Below, one piece after another: positions 39,401 through 49,494 of a stretch of DNA of 64,000 nt. Made by a program: the position numbers and the translations under genes. The notes beneath the pieces were generated by a model, which ran no database searches, was not told where the DNA came from, and was given only the letters and a program-made list of their open reading frames with translations. Position 1 is the stretch's first letter, and every line of letters starts with the position of its first letter. Source of the stretch: Streptantibioticus parmotrematis (GTDB lineage Bacteria > Actinomycetota > Actinomycetes > Streptomycetales > Streptomycetaceae); the NCBI RefSeq assembly GCF_019890615.1, contig NZ_JAINVZ010000019.1, positions 1 to 64,000 on the forward strand. Reading direction: 5' to 3'.

Positions 39401-39739
39401 TCCGACGGCGACATCGTCAACGCGGCCATCAAGGCGCTCGGCCTCGGCCCGGTCGTCGGCACCCGCACCTGGGGCGGCGTCATCGGCATCGACTCGCGCT
39501 ACGGGCTGGTCGACGGCACCGGCGTCACCCAGCCCAAGTACGCGACCTGGATGGAGGGTTACGGCTGGGGTGTGGAGAACCACGGCGTCGACCCGGACGT
39601 CGAGGTGCCGCACACCCCGCAGGACTGGGCGGCCGGCCGCGATCCGCAGCTGGACACCGCGATCCGCCTCGCCCTGGAGTCGCTGGCCGCCACCCCGGCC
39701 AAGTCGGCGCCCGAGCTGCCCGAGCTGCCCGAGCTGTAG
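36461..39739 (+). CDS. Tricorn-type protease
   Basis: This 1092-aa cytosolic peptidase is thought to degrade oligopeptides released by the proteasome. Two N-terminal beta-propellers (about 1-670) are followed by a helical domain, a PDZ domain and the catalytic core. The archaeal tricorn catalytic residues are all matched: S758-H759 (LGTSHAYVSP), nucleophile S981 (EFAGSDGDI) and E1039 (ENHGVDPD). A polar spacer near 540-570 is Gly/Asp-rich. The C-terminus ends in three PEL repeats. GTG 36461 is preceded by TAGGGT (36448-36453) at 7 nt, a clear leaderless promoter. Confidence 0.94.
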   Translation: MTQPSYLRNPHPHGDLIAFTAEDDVWLAPIDGGGRAWRVSADNVPVSRPRISPDGAHVAYASTRDGAPEVHLAPVDGGPVRRLTYWGTLKTQVSGWTADGEVVAISPAGQATPRRTWARALPLDGGPARLLPYGPVGDLAYGPGDAVLLVGALMGREAAYWKRYRGGTAGKLWLDRDGDGTFDRVHAGLDGNIECPMWVGDRIAFLSDHEGTGALYSSLPDGSDLRRHSPLGGFYARQAATDGTRVAYTAAGVLHLLDDLDGAEPRPLDIRLGGQRTDVQPYPVRAAHHLGEASPDHSGRGSAVEVRGTVHWLTHREGPARALSAEPGVRARLPRAYRKGGDGEPQVVWVTDAEGEDALEFAPATGVREGTEPLRLAAGRLGRVLELEVSPDGRHIAIASHDGRVLLVAPETGEVRTVSTCDDGDASGLTFSPDSGWLAWSQPGPEPLRQLRVASTATLAVADATPLRFNDFSPAFTADGKHLAFLSERAFDPVYDAHVFDLSFPNACRPHLITLAADTPSPFGPQRHGRAFGGGDDDHKADGGDKPGEGETASGQSAGGDEPRRAPVTRVDLDGLADRIVPFPVEAARYSDLKVAKGGVLWLRHPLAGVLGSALATPQAEPPVSALQRYDLDRLRSDEIADDVDDFAVTGDGERLLLSSGGKLRVVPADSKTSDDDDDHSVTVDLSRVRVTVQPAAEWRQMFAETGRLMRDNFWRADMGGVDWDGVLERYRPVVDRLATHDDLIDLLWELQGELGTSHAYVSPRGGHGDALHRQGLLGADIARDADGVWRVERVLPSETSDPQARSPLAAPGVAVRAGDAVVAVDGRRVDPLTGPGPLLIGTAGKPVELTVRPATGGEPRAVVVVPLADEDALRYHDWVAGRRAHVHRQSGGRLGYLHVPDMVGSGWAQLHRDLRVEVVREGLVVDLRENRGGHTSQLVVEKLARKIIGWDVPRGMRPTSYPADAPRGPIVAVANEFAGSDGDIVNAAIKALGLGPVVGTRTWGGVIGIDSRYGLVDGTGVTQPKYATWMEGYGWGVENHGVDPDVEVPHTPQDWAAGRDPQLDTAIRLALESLAATPAKSAPELPELPEL

Positions 39740-39780
39740 GCACCAGGACCGGGCCCGGGCCCGCCCGCGGAGCGCCGGGG

Positions 39781-39812
39781 CGGGCCCACCGTGCCGCGCC
39801 GGTGCGGGCCCG
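39781..39812 (+). terminator. Terminator-like hairpin after the tricorn gene
   Basis: CGGGCCCACCG (39781-39791) pairs with CGGTGCGGGCCCG (39800-39812) with a 2-nt bulge. It lies about 40 bp after the tricorn stop. TAGCAT at 39828-39833 just beyond may be the -10 for the HIT gene. Confidence 0.55.
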
Positions 39813-39945
39813 GTCCGATCATGGCGATAGCATGCGCCGGGACGGCGGCCGGGCCCCGCGGCGGGACGCTTGGGGCCCGTCCCGGACCGGACACCACGAC
39901 CGCGGGCCCGCACCGGGCCCGCGACCTCGAAAGGGAGGCGTTGCC

Positions 39946-40305
39946 GTGGCGGGAGAGCCGCAGGCGGACTGCTTGTTCTGCAAGATCGTCGCGGGGGACG
40001 TCCCGGCGACCATCGTCCGCGAGACCGAGACCACGGTCGCCTTCCGGGACATCAACCCCCAGGCGCCGACCCATGTGCTGGTGATCCCCAAGGAGCACCA
40101 CCGCGACGCCGCCACGCTGGCCGCCGAGGCCCCGCAGGCCGCCGCGGACGTGCTGCGCGAGGCGCGCGAGGTCGCCGTCCACGACGGGGTGGAGGCCACC
40201 GGCTACCGCGTGGTGTTCAACACCGGCTCCGGCGCCGGCCAGACGGTCTTCCACGCGCACGCCCACGTCCTGGGCGGTCGCGGCCTCAACTGGCCGCCCG
40301 GATAA
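39946..40305 (+). CDS. HIT family (HINT-type) nucleotide hydrolase
   Basis: This 119-aa protein has the HIT core: CLFCKIVAGDVPATIV at the start, a central HVLVIPKEHH strand, and the histidine triad HAHAHVLGG near the end. HINT-type members cleave AMP-lysine and other phosphoramidates. GTG 39946 has AAGGGAGG at 39931-39938. rnz follows after 18 bp, likely in the same transcript. Confidence 0.94.
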   Translation: MAGEPQADCLFCKIVAGDVPATIVRETETTVAFRDINPQAPTHVLVIPKEHHRDAATLAAEAPQAAADVLREAREVAVHDGVEATGYRVVFNTGSGAGQTVFHAHAHVLGGRGLNWPPG

Positions 40306-40323
40306 GGAAACTGACAGGTCGTC

Positions 40324-41229
40324 ATGTCCGTGCGCGAACTCGTGGTGCTCGGCACCGCCAGTCAGGTGCCCACCCGGCACCGCAACCACAACGGCTACGT
40401 GCTGCGGTGGGACGGCGAGGGCATCATGTTCGACCCCGGCGAGGGCACGCAGCGTCAGATGCTGCACGCCGGGGTCGCCGCGCACGACCTGACCCGGATC
40501 TGCGTCACCCACTTCCACGGCGACCACAGCCTGGGCCTGGCCGGGGTGATCCAGCGCATCAACCTCGACCGGGTGCCGCACGAGATCACCGCGCACTACC
40601 CGGCGAGCGGCGAGCGGTTCTTCGAGCGGCTGCGGTACGCCACCGCCTACCGCGAGACGGTCGCGCTCACCCGGTCGCCGGTCGCGGCGGACGGCGTCAT
40701 CGCCACCACCGAGGCGTTCACCCTCGAAGCCCGCCGCCTGTCGCACCCGGTGGAGTCCTTCGGCTACCGCCTCGTCGAGCCGGACGGCCGCCGGATGCTG
40801 CCGGAACGGCTGGCCGAGCACGGCATCTCGGGCCCGGCGGTGGGGGAGTTGCAGCGCGGCGGGGTGGTCGGCGGCGTCACCCTCGCCGACGTCAGCGCGC
40901 CCCGGCCCGGCCAGCGCTTCGCGTTCGTCATGGACACCCGGCTGTGCGACGGGGTCCACGCGCTGGCCGACGGGTGCGACATGCTCGTCGTCGAGTCCAC
41001 CTTCCTCGCCGCCGACACGGCACTGGCCCGCGAGCACGGCCACCTCACCGCCGAGCAGGCGGCGAAGGTCGCGGCCGGGGCGGGCGTGCGGCACCTGGTG
41101 CTCACCCACTTCTCGCAGCGCTACCCCGACGCGACCGCCTTCGAGCGCGAGGCCAGGGACGCGGGCTTCACCGGACGGCTGACCATCGCCAGGGACCTGG
41201 ACCGCGTGCCGGTCCCCAAGCGCCGCTGA
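40324..41229 (+). CDS. rnz: Ribonuclease Z
   Basis: This 301-aa zinc endonuclease trims tRNA 3' ends. It has the metallo-beta-lactamase motif THFHGDH (about residue 60), the [20 protein letters not shown] start typical of RNase Z, and the late [10 protein letters not shown] motif. ATG 40324 gives the standard start; GACAGG precedes it weakly. It sits between HIT and adenine deaminase genes in the same direction. Confidence 0.92.
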   Translation: MSVRELVVLGTASQVPTRHRNHNGYVLRWDGEGIMFDPGEGTQRQMLHAGVAAHDLTRICVTHFHGDHSLGLAGVIQRINLDRVPHEITAHYPASGERFFERLRYATAYRETVALTRSPVAADGVIATTEAFTLEARRLSHPVESFGYRLVEPDGRRMLPERLAEHGISGPAVGELQRGGVVGGVTLADVSAPRPGQRFAFVMDTRLCDGVHALADGCDMLVVESTFLAADTALAREHGHLTAEQAAKVAAGAGVRHLVLTHFSQRYPDATAFEREARDAGFTGRLTIARDLDRVPVPKRR

Positions 41230-41325
41230 GCGTCGTCCTTCCCGGGTGCCGCCGAGCGCCGCCGAGCCCCGCGACCGCGTTCGTGGCGGACGGTGACCCG
41301 ACGAATCCGGGCGTACGATGATCAG

Positions 41326-42321
41326 ATGGCTAGTGCACCGATCCCCAAGGCCGAGCTCCACCTGCACATCGAAGGGACGCTCGAACCCGAACTCGCCTTC
41401 CGGCTCGCCGGACGCAACGGGGTCGAGCTGCGGTACGCCTCGGCCGAGGAACTGCGCGACGCCTACTCGTTCTGCGACCTCCAGTCCTTCCTGGACCTGT
41501 ACTACGAACTGATGGCCGTGCTGCGCACGGAGGACGACTTCGCCGACCTCGCCCGCGCCTACCTGGAACGCGCCGCCGCGCAGGGCGTCCGGCACGCCGA
41601 GATCTTCTTCGACCCGCAGGCGCACACCTCGCGCGGCGTGCCGATCGGCACCGTCATCGGCGGCCTGGCCCGGGCGCTGGACGACAGCGAGGAGCGGTAC
41701 GGCGTCAGCACCGCCCTGATCATGTGCTTCCTGCGCGACGAGTCCGCCGCCTCCGCCCTGGAGACCCTCGAAGCCGCCACCCCGTACCTCGACCGCATCA
41801 TCGGTGTCGGCCTGGACTCCGCCGAGGTCGGCAACCCGCCGGAGAAGTTCCGCGAGGTCTACGACCGCGCCGCCGCCCTCGGCCTGCGCCGGGTCGCGCA
41901 CGCGGGCGAGGAGGGCCCGCCGCAGTACGTGACGCAGGCGCTCGACCTGCTCGGCGTCGAGCGCGTCGACCACGGCCTGCGCTCCCTGGAGGACCCGGAG
42001 CTGGTGGCGCGGCTGGTGCGCGACCGGATTCCGCTGACCGTGTGCCCGCTGTCCAACGTCCGGCTGCGCGCCGTCGACCGGCTGGAGGACCACCCGCTGC
42101 CGCGCATGCTCGCCGCCGGGCTGCTGGTCACCGTCAACTCCGACGACCCGGCCTACTTCGGCGGCTACGCGGACGACAACTTCACCGCCGTGCGCGACGC
42201 GTTGGGGCTGGACGACGAGACGCTGCGGGACCTGGCCGCCAACTCCTTCCGCGCCGCGTTCCTGGACGACGCGCGGCGCCGGTCCTACCTGGAGCAGGTG
42301 GCCGCCCACGAGTTCGGCTGA
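41326..42321 (+). CDS. Adenine deaminase (adenosine-deaminase-like family)
   Basis: This 331-aa zinc hydrolase converts adenine to hypoxanthine. The ELHLHIEGTLEPELAF motif with GTLEP (rather than the classical adenosine deaminase sequence), FFDPQAHT, VAHAGEEGPP, RVDHG and NSDDPAYFGGY match the bacterial adenine deaminase branch, as in the Pseudomonas enzyme I recall, more closely than adenosine deaminase. ATG 41326 has TACGAT (41314-41319) 6 nt upstream, so the mRNA is likely leaderless. Substrate choice is inferred from family signature. Confidence 0.9.
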   Translation: MASAPIPKAELHLHIEGTLEPELAFRLAGRNGVELRYASAEELRDAYSFCDLQSFLDLYYELMAVLRTEDDFADLARAYLERAAAQGVRHAEIFFDPQAHTSRGVPIGTVIGGLARALDDSEERYGVSTALIMCFLRDESAASALETLEAATPYLDRIIGVGLDSAEVGNPPEKFREVYDRAAALGLRRVAHAGEEGPPQYVTQALDLLGVERVDHGLRSLEDPELVARLVRDRIPLTVCPLSNVRLRAVDRLEDHPLPRMLAAGLLVTVNSDDPAYFGGYADDNFTAVRDALGLDDETLRDLAANSFRAAFLDDARRRSYLEQVAAHEFG

Positions 42322-42331
42322 GCCGCCGGAC

Positions 42332-42363
42332 CCCGCGCCGGGCGCCCAGGGGCCCGGCGCGGG
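42332..42363. terminator. Bidirectional terminator between adenine deaminase and GH4 genes
   Basis: CCCGCGCCGGGC (42332-42343) pairs perfectly with GCCCGGCGCGGG (42352-42363), an 8-nt loop between. It serves converging genes on both strands. Confidence 0.85.
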
Positions 42364-42370
42364 CCACCGG

Positions 42371-43684
42371 CTACGCCCACGCGCCCGCCCGGTCCAGGAT
42401 GCGCGCCGCCACCGCCGCCGAGTCGACCAGCGGGTGCAGCGCCAGCGCGCGCAGCGCGTCACGGCGCGAACCGGTCCGCGCCGCCGCGATGGTGGCCCGC
42501 TCGACCGCCTTGACCGCGAGCATCATCCCCGCCTGGTGCTCGTCCGGCGCCGCCACCGGCAGCGGCCGGGCGCCGTCCGCGCCGACCTCGCAGACCACCT
42601 CCACGACCGCGTCGTCGTCCAGCGCGCCGACCGCGCCGCCGTTGCGGACGTCGAGGATCAATCGGGTGCGCTCGTCCCGGCTGATCGCCCGCATCAGCGC
42701 CAGCGCCACCTGGTCGTAGCCGCCGCCCTCCAGATCCAGCGCGTCACGCTGCCAGCCGCCGGACGCCTCACGGCTCTCGGCCATGTAGGTCTCCTCGCGC
42801 TCCAGCCGGGTGCCCTCCCACAGCCCGTACGCCCGCGCCGGGGCCGCCGCCGCACCGGAGAAGAACCGCGCCTGCTGCCCGGCCAGGAACTCCCCGCGCG
42901 TCGTCTCCCCCGACCGCGCCGCCGCCAGCGCCTCCCGGGTGAAGTAGTAGTAGTGCAGGTACTCGTTGGGGATCGCGCCCAGCGTCCGCAGCCACTCGGC
43001 GCCGAAGAGCCTGCCCTCCTCGAAGCCGCCCAGCGCCGCGTCGTCCGCCAGCAGCCCGGGCAGCAGGTCCCGCCCCGATCCGTCCTCCAGGCGCCGCAGC
43101 CAGCCGAGGTGGTTGAGCCCCACGTAGTCGTACGACACCGCGTCCGGGTCCGCGCCCGCCGCCCGGGTCGCCCGCCGCACCAGGCCCACCGGCGAGTCGC
43201 AGATCCCGATCACCCGCTCGCCCAGCACCGCCCGCATCGCCTCGGTCACCATGCCCGCCGGATTGGTGAAGTTGATCACCCAGGCGTCCGGCGCCACCGC
43301 CGCCACCCGCTCGGCGATCCGGTGCGCCACCGGGAGCGTGCGCAGCCCGTACAGCACGCCGCCCGCGCCCACCGTCTCCTGCCCCAACACCCCTTCGGAC
43401 AACGGGATCCGCTCGTCGCACGCCCGGCCCGCCATGCCGCCCACCCGGATCGCCGAGAAGACGAAGTCCGCGCCGCGCAGCGCGTCGTCGAGGCCGGTCG
43501 CGATCCGCACCGCCGGTGCCCGCGACGCGCCCGCCGCCTGCGCGGCCAGCACCGAGGCGATCACCGACAGCCGCGTGCGGTCCTCGTCGTACAGCGTCAC
43601 CTCCGAGACGGATCCGCCGCCGAGCAGAGCGCGGTACACCAGAGGTACCCGGAAACCTCCGCCGCCCAGGATCGTCAACCTCAC
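42371..43684 (-). CDS. GH4 family NAD-dependent glycosidase (6-phospho-beta-glucosidase-like)
   Basis: This 437-aa protein uses the unusual NAD+ and metal-dependent redox elimination of GH4. The N-terminal Rossmann motif is RLTILGGGGFRVPLVYRALL; the metal-binding cysteine is in GICDSPVGLV and the histidine in GLNHLGW. The family was first described as 6-phospho-beta-glucosidase; free beta-glucosides are possible in actinomycetes lacking a matching PTS nearby. It starts at GTG 43684. It is divergent from a PfkB sugar kinase, suggesting joint sugar metabolism. Confidence 0.92.
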   Translation of the reverse strand: MRLTILGGGGFRVPLVYRALLGGGSVSEVTLYDEDRTRLSVIASVLAAQAAGASRAPAVRIATGLDDALRGADFVFSAIRVGGMAGRACDERIPLSEGVLGQETVGAGGVLYGLRTLPVAHRIAERVAAVAPDAWVINFTNPAGMVTEAMRAVLGERVIGICDSPVGLVRRATRAAGADPDAVSYDYVGLNHLGWLRRLEDGSGRDLLPGLLADDAALGGFEEGRLFGAEWLRTLGAIPNEYLHYYYFTREALAAARSGETTRGEFLAGQQARFFSGAAAAPARAYGLWEGTRLEREETYMAESREASGGWQRDALDLEGGGYDQVALALMRAISRDERTRLILDVRNGGAVGALDDDAVVEVVCEVGADGARPLPVAAPDEHQAGMMLAVKAVERATIAAARTGSRRDALRALALHPLVDSAAVAARILDRAGAWA

Positions 43685-43851
43685 TCCGACACCGCCTTCC
43701 CCACGATGCGCACGCCGGGCACCGGTACCGCCGGGCCCGCTGTCATCGTGCCGTCACCTACGTACCGTCGTCATCAGGCACAGTGTCCAGCACCAGGCCA
43801 TCCGCCCCGGGCGCCGACCGGCGTCCGGACCGCGCCGGAAGGAGCACCGCC

Positions 43852-44937
43852 GTGGCCGTCCCGTCCACCCTCGACCCGCTCGCCGCGCTGCGCGCCCCCG
43901 GCGACCCCGCGACGGACGTCTACCTGACCGGGACCGTGTTCCTGGACATCATCTTCACCGGCCTGGACAGCGCGCCGGTGCGCGGCACCGAGTCGTGGGC
44001 GCGCGGCATGGGCTCCGGCCCCGGCGGCATCGCCAACATGGCCACCGCGCTGGCCCGGCTCGGCCTGCGCACCTCGCTGGCGGCCGCCTTCGGCGACGAC
44101 ATGTACGGCGACCACTGCTGGGAGTGCCTGGAGCGCGACGAGGGCATCGACCTCGCGCTCTCGCGCCGGGTGCCCGGCTGGCACTCCCCGGTGACCGTCT
44201 CGATGGCGTACGAGGGCGAACGCACCATGGTCAGCCACGGCCACGAGGCGCCGCCGCCCGAGGAGCCCGCGCCGCAGGTCCCGCCGTCCGCCCGGGCCTG
44301 CGTCGCCTCGCTCACCCCCGGCACCCGCCAGGAGTGGATCGCCACCGCCGCCCGGCGCGGCAGCCGGGTCTTCGCCGACGTCGGCTGGGACGAGTCCGGC
44401 CGCTGGGACCCCGACGACCTCGCCGACCTCGCGCACTGCGACGCCTTCCTGCCCAACGCGGCCGAGGCGATGCGCTACACCCGCACCGACTGCCCCCGGC
44501 GTGCCGCCGCCAAGCTCGCCGAACGGGTGCCGCTGGCCGTGGTGACGCTCGGCGCGGAGGGCGCTTACGCGGTGGACTCCGCGCGCGGCGAGACCGCGAC
44601 GGTGCCCGCGCTGACGGTGGACGCCCTCGACCCGACCGGCGCCGGGGACGTCTTCGTGGCGGGCTTCCTCACCGGCACGCTCGCGGGCTGGCCGCTCGCC
44701 GACCGGCTGGCCTTCGCGAGCCTGACCGCCGCGCTGTCGGTGCAGGAGTTCGGCGGCTCGCTGTCCGCCCCCGGGTGGGTCGAGGTCGCCGCCTGGTGGC
44801 AGCACGCCAAGGCCTACGACGACCAGGACCGCGAGGCGCTGCGGCGCTACGCGTTCCTCGACCGCCTGCTGCCGGCCGGGGCGAGGCCGTGGCCGCTGCG
44901 GCGTGCGGTGCCGACGATCGGCTTCCGGCGGGCGTGA
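43852..44937 (+). CDS. PfkB family carbohydrate kinase
   Basis: This 361-aa ribokinase-fold protein phosphorylates a sugar or nucleoside. It has the first-half SGPGGIANMATALARLGLRT glycine motif and the second signature DPTGAGDVFVAGFLTGTLAG with the catalytic aspartate. GTG 43852 has GGAAGGAG 7 nt upstream. It is divergent from the GH4 gene; the substrate is not fixed by sequence. Confidence 0.9.
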   Translation: MAVPSTLDPLAALRAPGDPATDVYLTGTVFLDIIFTGLDSAPVRGTESWARGMGSGPGGIANMATALARLGLRTSLAAAFGDDMYGDHCWECLERDEGIDLALSRRVPGWHSPVTVSMAYEGERTMVSHGHEAPPPEEPAPQVPPSARACVASLTPGTRQEWIATAARRGSRVFADVGWDESGRWDPDDLADLAHCDAFLPNAAEAMRYTRTDCPRRAAAKLAERVPLAVVTLGAEGAYAVDSARGETATVPALTVDALDPTGAGDVFVAGFLTGTLAGWPLADRLAFASLTAALSVQEFGGSLSAPGWVEVAAWWQHAKAYDDQDREALRRYAFLDRLLPAGARPWPLRRAVPTIGFRRA

Positions 44938-45072
44938 GCGGCCGACGGCGCGCGGCCTCGCGGGGCTAAACCCCTCGGCCACCACCCCCGTACCGTCGTA
45001 CCCTTGGTACCCAAGGCCCACGCGACGCGACGAAGAGACGAAGGCGGGACGAGAAGGCCATAGAGCCGGCCC

Positions 45073-46131
<1,059 letters not shown>

Positions 46132-46143
46132 ACAACGGCCACC

Positions 46144-46641
46144 ATGGCGATCGACGTCAACAACGAGTCCGGCTGGGACATCGACGAGGAGTCGGTGCTC
46201 GACGCCGCCCGTTACGCCCTGGCGCGCATGCGCATCCACCCGCTCTCCGAGCTCTCGGTGATCGTGGTGGACGCCGCCGCCATGGAACAACTGCACCTCC
46301 AGTGGATGGACCTGCCGGGCCCCACCGACGTGATGTCCTTCCCGATGGACGAGCTTCGTCCGCCGGGCAAGGACGAGGAGGAGCCCCCGCAGGGCCTGCT
46401 CGGCGACATCGTGCTGTGCCCCGAGGTGGCCAAGGCGCAGGGCGAGGCCGCGCCGACGAAGCACTCGATGGACGAGGAGCTGCAACTGCTCACCGTCCAC
46501 GGCGTCTTGCACCTGCTCGGCTACGACCACGAGGAGCCGGGCGAGAAGGCCGAGATGTTCGGGCTGCAGAAGACGATCCTGGACGACTGGCGCGCCGAGC
46601 GCGGTGTCGAGGGGGCCTCCCCGGCCCCGACGACCCACTGA
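46144..46641 (+). CDS. ybeY: Endoribonuclease YbeY
   Basis: This 165-aa metal-dependent RNase is needed for 16S rRNA 3' maturation and ribosome quality control. The zinc motif [11 protein letters not shown] is present near residue 120, with DVMSFPMDE and [11 protein letters not shown] ahead of it. It lies 12 bp after phoH; the corC-like gene starts within 6 bp of its stop, so phoH, ybeY and corC-like form one operon. Confidence 0.96.
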   Translation: MAIDVNNESGWDIDEESVLDAARYALARMRIHPLSELSVIVVDAAAMEQLHLQWMDLPGPTDVMSFPMDELRPPGKDEEEPPQGLLGDIVLCPEVAKAQGEAAPTKHSMDEELQLLTVHGVLHLLGYDHEEPGEKAEMFGLQKTILDDWRAERGVEGASPAPTTH

Positions 46642-46646
46642 CCGCC

Positions 46647-47993
46647 GTGGTCGTCGCAAGCGTCCTGCTGATCGTCGTCGCCTGGCTCGCCGCCTGCGCG
46701 GAGGCCGGTCTCGCCCGCGTCTCCCGGTTCCGCGCCGAGGAGGCCGCCCGCACCGGGCGGCGCGGCGGCGACCGGCTGCTGGCCGTCGCCTCCGACCCGG
46801 TGCGCTACCTCAACGTGGCGCTGCTGGTGCGGGTGGCGTGCGAGACGTCGGCCGCGGTGCTCATCACGGTGGTCGCGGACCGCTCCTTCACCCACACCTG
46901 GGAAGTCCTGGTCGTCGCCATCGGCGTGATGGTGCTGGTCAGTTACGTCGCCGTGGGCGTCTCGCCGCGCACCATCGGCCGTCAGCACCCGCTGAACACG
47001 GCCACCGCCGCCGCGTACGTGCTGCTGCCGCTGGCCGGGATCATGGGCCCGGTGCCCAAGCTGCTGATCCTCGTCGGCAACGCGCTCACCCCCGGCAAGG
47101 GCTTCCGGCAGGGCCCGTTCGCCTCCGAGGCGGAGCTGCGGGCCCTGGTGGACCTCGCCGAGAAGGACTCGCTGATCGAGGACGAGGAGCGCCGCATGGT
47201 GCACTCGGTCTTCGAACTCGGCGACACCATCGTGCGCGAGGTGATGGTGCCGCGCACCGACCTGGTGATGATCGAACGCGTCAAGACCATCCGCCAGGCC
47301 CTCACCCTCGCCCTGCGCAGCGGCTTCTCCCGCATCCCGGTGACCGGTGAGAACGAGGACGACGTCGTCGGCATGGTCTACCTCAAGGACCTCGCCCGCC
47401 GGGTGCACGTCAACCGCGAGACGGAGAACGACCCGGTCTCCACGGTGATCCGCCCGGCGAGCTTCGTGCCGGACACCAAGAACGCCGGTGACCTGCTGCG
47501 CGAGATGCAGCGCGACCGCAACCACGTCGCCGTGGTCGTCGACGAGTACGGCGGCACGGCCGGGCTGGTGACCATCGAGGACATCCTGGAGGAGATCGTC
47601 GGCGAGATCACCGACGAGTACGACCGCGAGCTGCCCGGCGTCGAGGAACTGGACGGCGGCGGCTACCGGGTCACCTCCCGCCTCGACATCGGCGACCTCG
47701 GCGAGCTGTACGGCGTGGAGCTGGACGACGAGGACGTCGAGACCGTCGGCGGACTGCTGGCCAAGGCGCTGGGCCGGGTGCCGATCCCCGGCGCCAGCGC
47801 GGTCGTCCCGCTGCCCGAGCCGTCCGGCCCCGGGCCCGCCCCCGCCGCGCTGCGGCTGACCGCGGAGACCCCGGCGGGCCGCCGCAACCGCATCGGCACG
47901 GTGCTGGTCGCCCCGGTGGACGCGGGCGAGGCCCAGGAGGCGCTGGAGGAGGCGGAGCACGCCCGGCACGAGGGCGTACGGCACGAGGGCTGA
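46647..47993 (+). CDS. CNNM/CorC-type membrane protein with CBS domains (hemolysin family)
   Basis: This 448-aa protein has a DUF21/CNNM membrane domain (three to four helices, about 1-135), a pair of CBS domains (about 180-310; [20 protein letters not shown] and [20 protein letters not shown]) and a CorC/HlyC C-terminal domain ([20 protein letters not shown]). Such proteins are linked to magnesium efflux. I use GTG 46647; an in-frame CTG at 46638 overlapping the ybeY stop is possible. The tail ends in HEG repeats. Confidence 0.9.
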   Translation: MVVASVLLIVVAWLAACAEAGLARVSRFRAEEAARTGRRGGDRLLAVASDPVRYLNVALLVRVACETSAAVLITVVADRSFTHTWEVLVVAIGVMVLVSYVAVGVSPRTIGRQHPLNTATAAAYVLLPLAGIMGPVPKLLILVGNALTPGKGFRQGPFASEAELRALVDLAEKDSLIEDEERRMVHSVFELGDTIVREVMVPRTDLVMIERVKTIRQALTLALRSGFSRIPVTGENEDDVVGMVYLKDLARRVHVNRETENDPVSTVIRPASFVPDTKNAGDLLREMQRDRNHVAVVVDEYGGTAGLVTIEDILEEIVGEITDEYDRELPGVEELDGGGYRVTSRLDIGDLGELYGVELDDEDVETVGGLLAKALGRVPIPGASAVVPLPEPSGPGPAPAALRLTAETPAGRRNRIGTVLVAPVDAGEAQEALEEAEHARHEGVRHEG

Positions 47994-48039
47994 TCGGGCG
48001 CGGGGCGGGCGGCGCGGGGCCGCGGATATGCTCGCCCGC

Positions 48040-48396
48040 ATGAGCGACAGCGCAGCCGTGGACCTGGACCCGGAAGACCGCAAGATCCTCACCCTGGCGC
48101 GTTCCGCGCGGGCCAGGAACGGCGTGCCCGAGGGCGCGGCCGTGCGGGACGAGACCGGCCGCACCTACGTCGCCGGTTCGGTCCGGCTGCCGTCGCTGCC
48201 GCTGAGCGCGCTGCGCACCGCCGTCGCGATGGCGTTCGCCAGCGGCGCGAAGGCGCTGGAGGCCGCCGCCGTCGTCACCGAGGCCGCGTCGCTGCCCGCC
48301 GAGGACCTGGCCGCCGTACGGGACCTGGGCGGGCCGGGCACCAAGGTCTTCCGGGCGGGCCCGGACGGCGCCGTGGCCGCCGTCGAGACCGTCTGA
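48040..48396 (+). CDS. Cytidine-deaminase-like protein lacking catalytic residues
   Basis: This 118-aa protein shows the cytidine deaminase fold pattern (LDPEDRKILTLARSARARNG, then EGAAVRDETGRTYVAGSV). The zinc and proton-shuttle motif (C/H-A-E) is replaced by LRTAVAMAFASG and no PCxxC motif exists, so deaminase activity is unlikely. Homologues sit before era in related genomes. ATG 48040 has TATGCT (48027-48032) 7 nt upstream, indicating a leaderless start; ATG 48028 is an alternative. Role unknown, possibly binding a nucleoside or partner. Confidence 0.75.
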   Translation: MSDSAAVDLDPEDRKILTLARSARARNGVPEGAAVRDETGRTYVAGSVRLPSLPLSALRTAVAMAFASGAKALEAAAVVTEAASLPAEDLAAVRDLGGPGTKVFRAGPDGAVAAVETV

Positions 48397-48457
48397 GCGG
48401 GCCGCCGCAGCGGGCACGCGGCGACCGCATGCCCGCCCATCGGGGAGAATGGTGCGC

Positions 48458-49399
48458 ATGAGCGCTCGTACACACTCCGTCGATGCCCCGCACCGGTCCG
48501 GTTTCGTCTGCTTCGTCGGACGGCCCAACGCGGGCAAGTCCACCCTCACGAACGCTCTGGTCGGCCAGAAGGTGGCGATCACCTCCAACCGGCCGCAGAC
48601 CACCCGGCACACCGTGCGCGGCATCGTCCACCGCCCCGAAGCCCAGCTGGTGCTGGTCGACACCCCCGGCCTGCACAAGCCGCGCACCCTGCTGGGCGAG
48701 CGGCTCAACGACGTGGTGCGCACCACGTGGGCCGAGGTGGACGTCATCGGCTTCTGCCTTCCCGCCGACCAGAAGATCGGCCCCGGCGACAAGTACATCG
48801 CCAAGGAGCTGGCGGGGATCAGGAAGACGCCGAAGATCGCCATCGTCACCAAGACCGACCTGGTGGACTCCGAGCGGCTGGCCGAGCAGCTGATCGCGGT
48901 GGACCAGCTGGGCCGCGAACTGGGCATCGAGTGGGCCGAGATCGTGCCGGTGTCGGCCGTAGGCGCCAAGCAGACGTCGCTGCTGACCGATCTCATCGTG
49001 CCCCTGCTGCCCGAGGGCCCCGCGCTCTACCCGGAGGGCGACCTCACCGACGAGCCCGAGCAGGTCATGGTCGCCGAGCTGATCCGCGAGGCCGCGCTCG
49101 AAGGCGTACGGGACGAACTGCCGCACTCCATCGCGGTGGTGGTCGAGGAGATGCTGCCGCGCGAGGACCGGCCCGCGGACCGGCCGCTGCTGGACGTGCA
49201 CGCCATCATCTACATCGAGCGCCCCAGCCAGAAGGGCATCGTCATCGGCCCCAAGGGTGCCCGCCTGAAGGACGTCGGCAGCAAGTCCCGCAAGCACATC
49301 GAGGCGCTGCTCGGCACGCCGGTCTTCCTCGACCTGCACGTCAAGGTCGCCAAGGACTGGCAGCGCGACCCGAAGCAGCTGCGCAGGCTCGGCTTCTGA
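48458..49399 (+). CDS. era: GTPase Era
   Basis: This 313-aa GTPase binds the 3' end of 16S rRNA and couples 30S maturation to the cell cycle. The G1 motif is GRPNAGKST, G3 is DTPG, G4 is TKTD; the C-terminal KH domain carries ERPSQKGIVIGPKG. ATG 48458 is chosen, with GAGAAT 7 nt upstream and GGGGAG nearby; ATG 48449 would add three residues. It follows the cytidine-deaminase-like gene by 61 bp. Confidence 0.97.
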   Translation: MSARTHSVDAPHRSGFVCFVGRPNAGKSTLTNALVGQKVAITSNRPQTTRHTVRGIVHRPEAQLVLVDTPGLHKPRTLLGERLNDVVRTTWAEVDVIGFCLPADQKIGPGDKYIAKELAGIRKTPKIAIVTKTDLVDSERLAEQLIAVDQLGRELGIEWAEIVPVSAVGAKQTSLLTDLIVPLLPEGPALYPEGDLTDEPEQVMVAELIREAALEGVRDELPHSIAVVVEEMLPREDRPADRPLLDVHAIIYIERPSQKGIVIGPKGARLKDVGSKSRKHIEALLGTPVFLDLHVKVAKDWQRDPKQLRRLGF

Positions 49400-49442
49400 C
49401 GGCGGCACGGCGGCACGGCGGCACGGGGACACGGGGACACGC
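49400..49442. repeat. Short GGCGGCAC / GGGGACAC tandem repeats after era
   Basis: Directly after the era stop, GGCGGCAC is repeated three times, then GGGGACAC twice. This looks like replication slippage in non-coding DNA. Confidence 0.7.
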
Positions 49443-49457
49443 CAACGGGCGGAAGGA

Positions 49458-49475
49458 CGGCCCCTGTTGGGGCCG
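49458..49475. terminator. Hairpin between era and the emfourin-like gene
   Basis: CGGCCCC (49458-49464) pairs with GGGGCCG (49469-49475) around TGTT, embedded in a larger imperfect stem. It lies between converging genes. Confidence 0.6.
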
Positions 49476-49494
49476 CCCCCGAAGCCGCCCCGGG

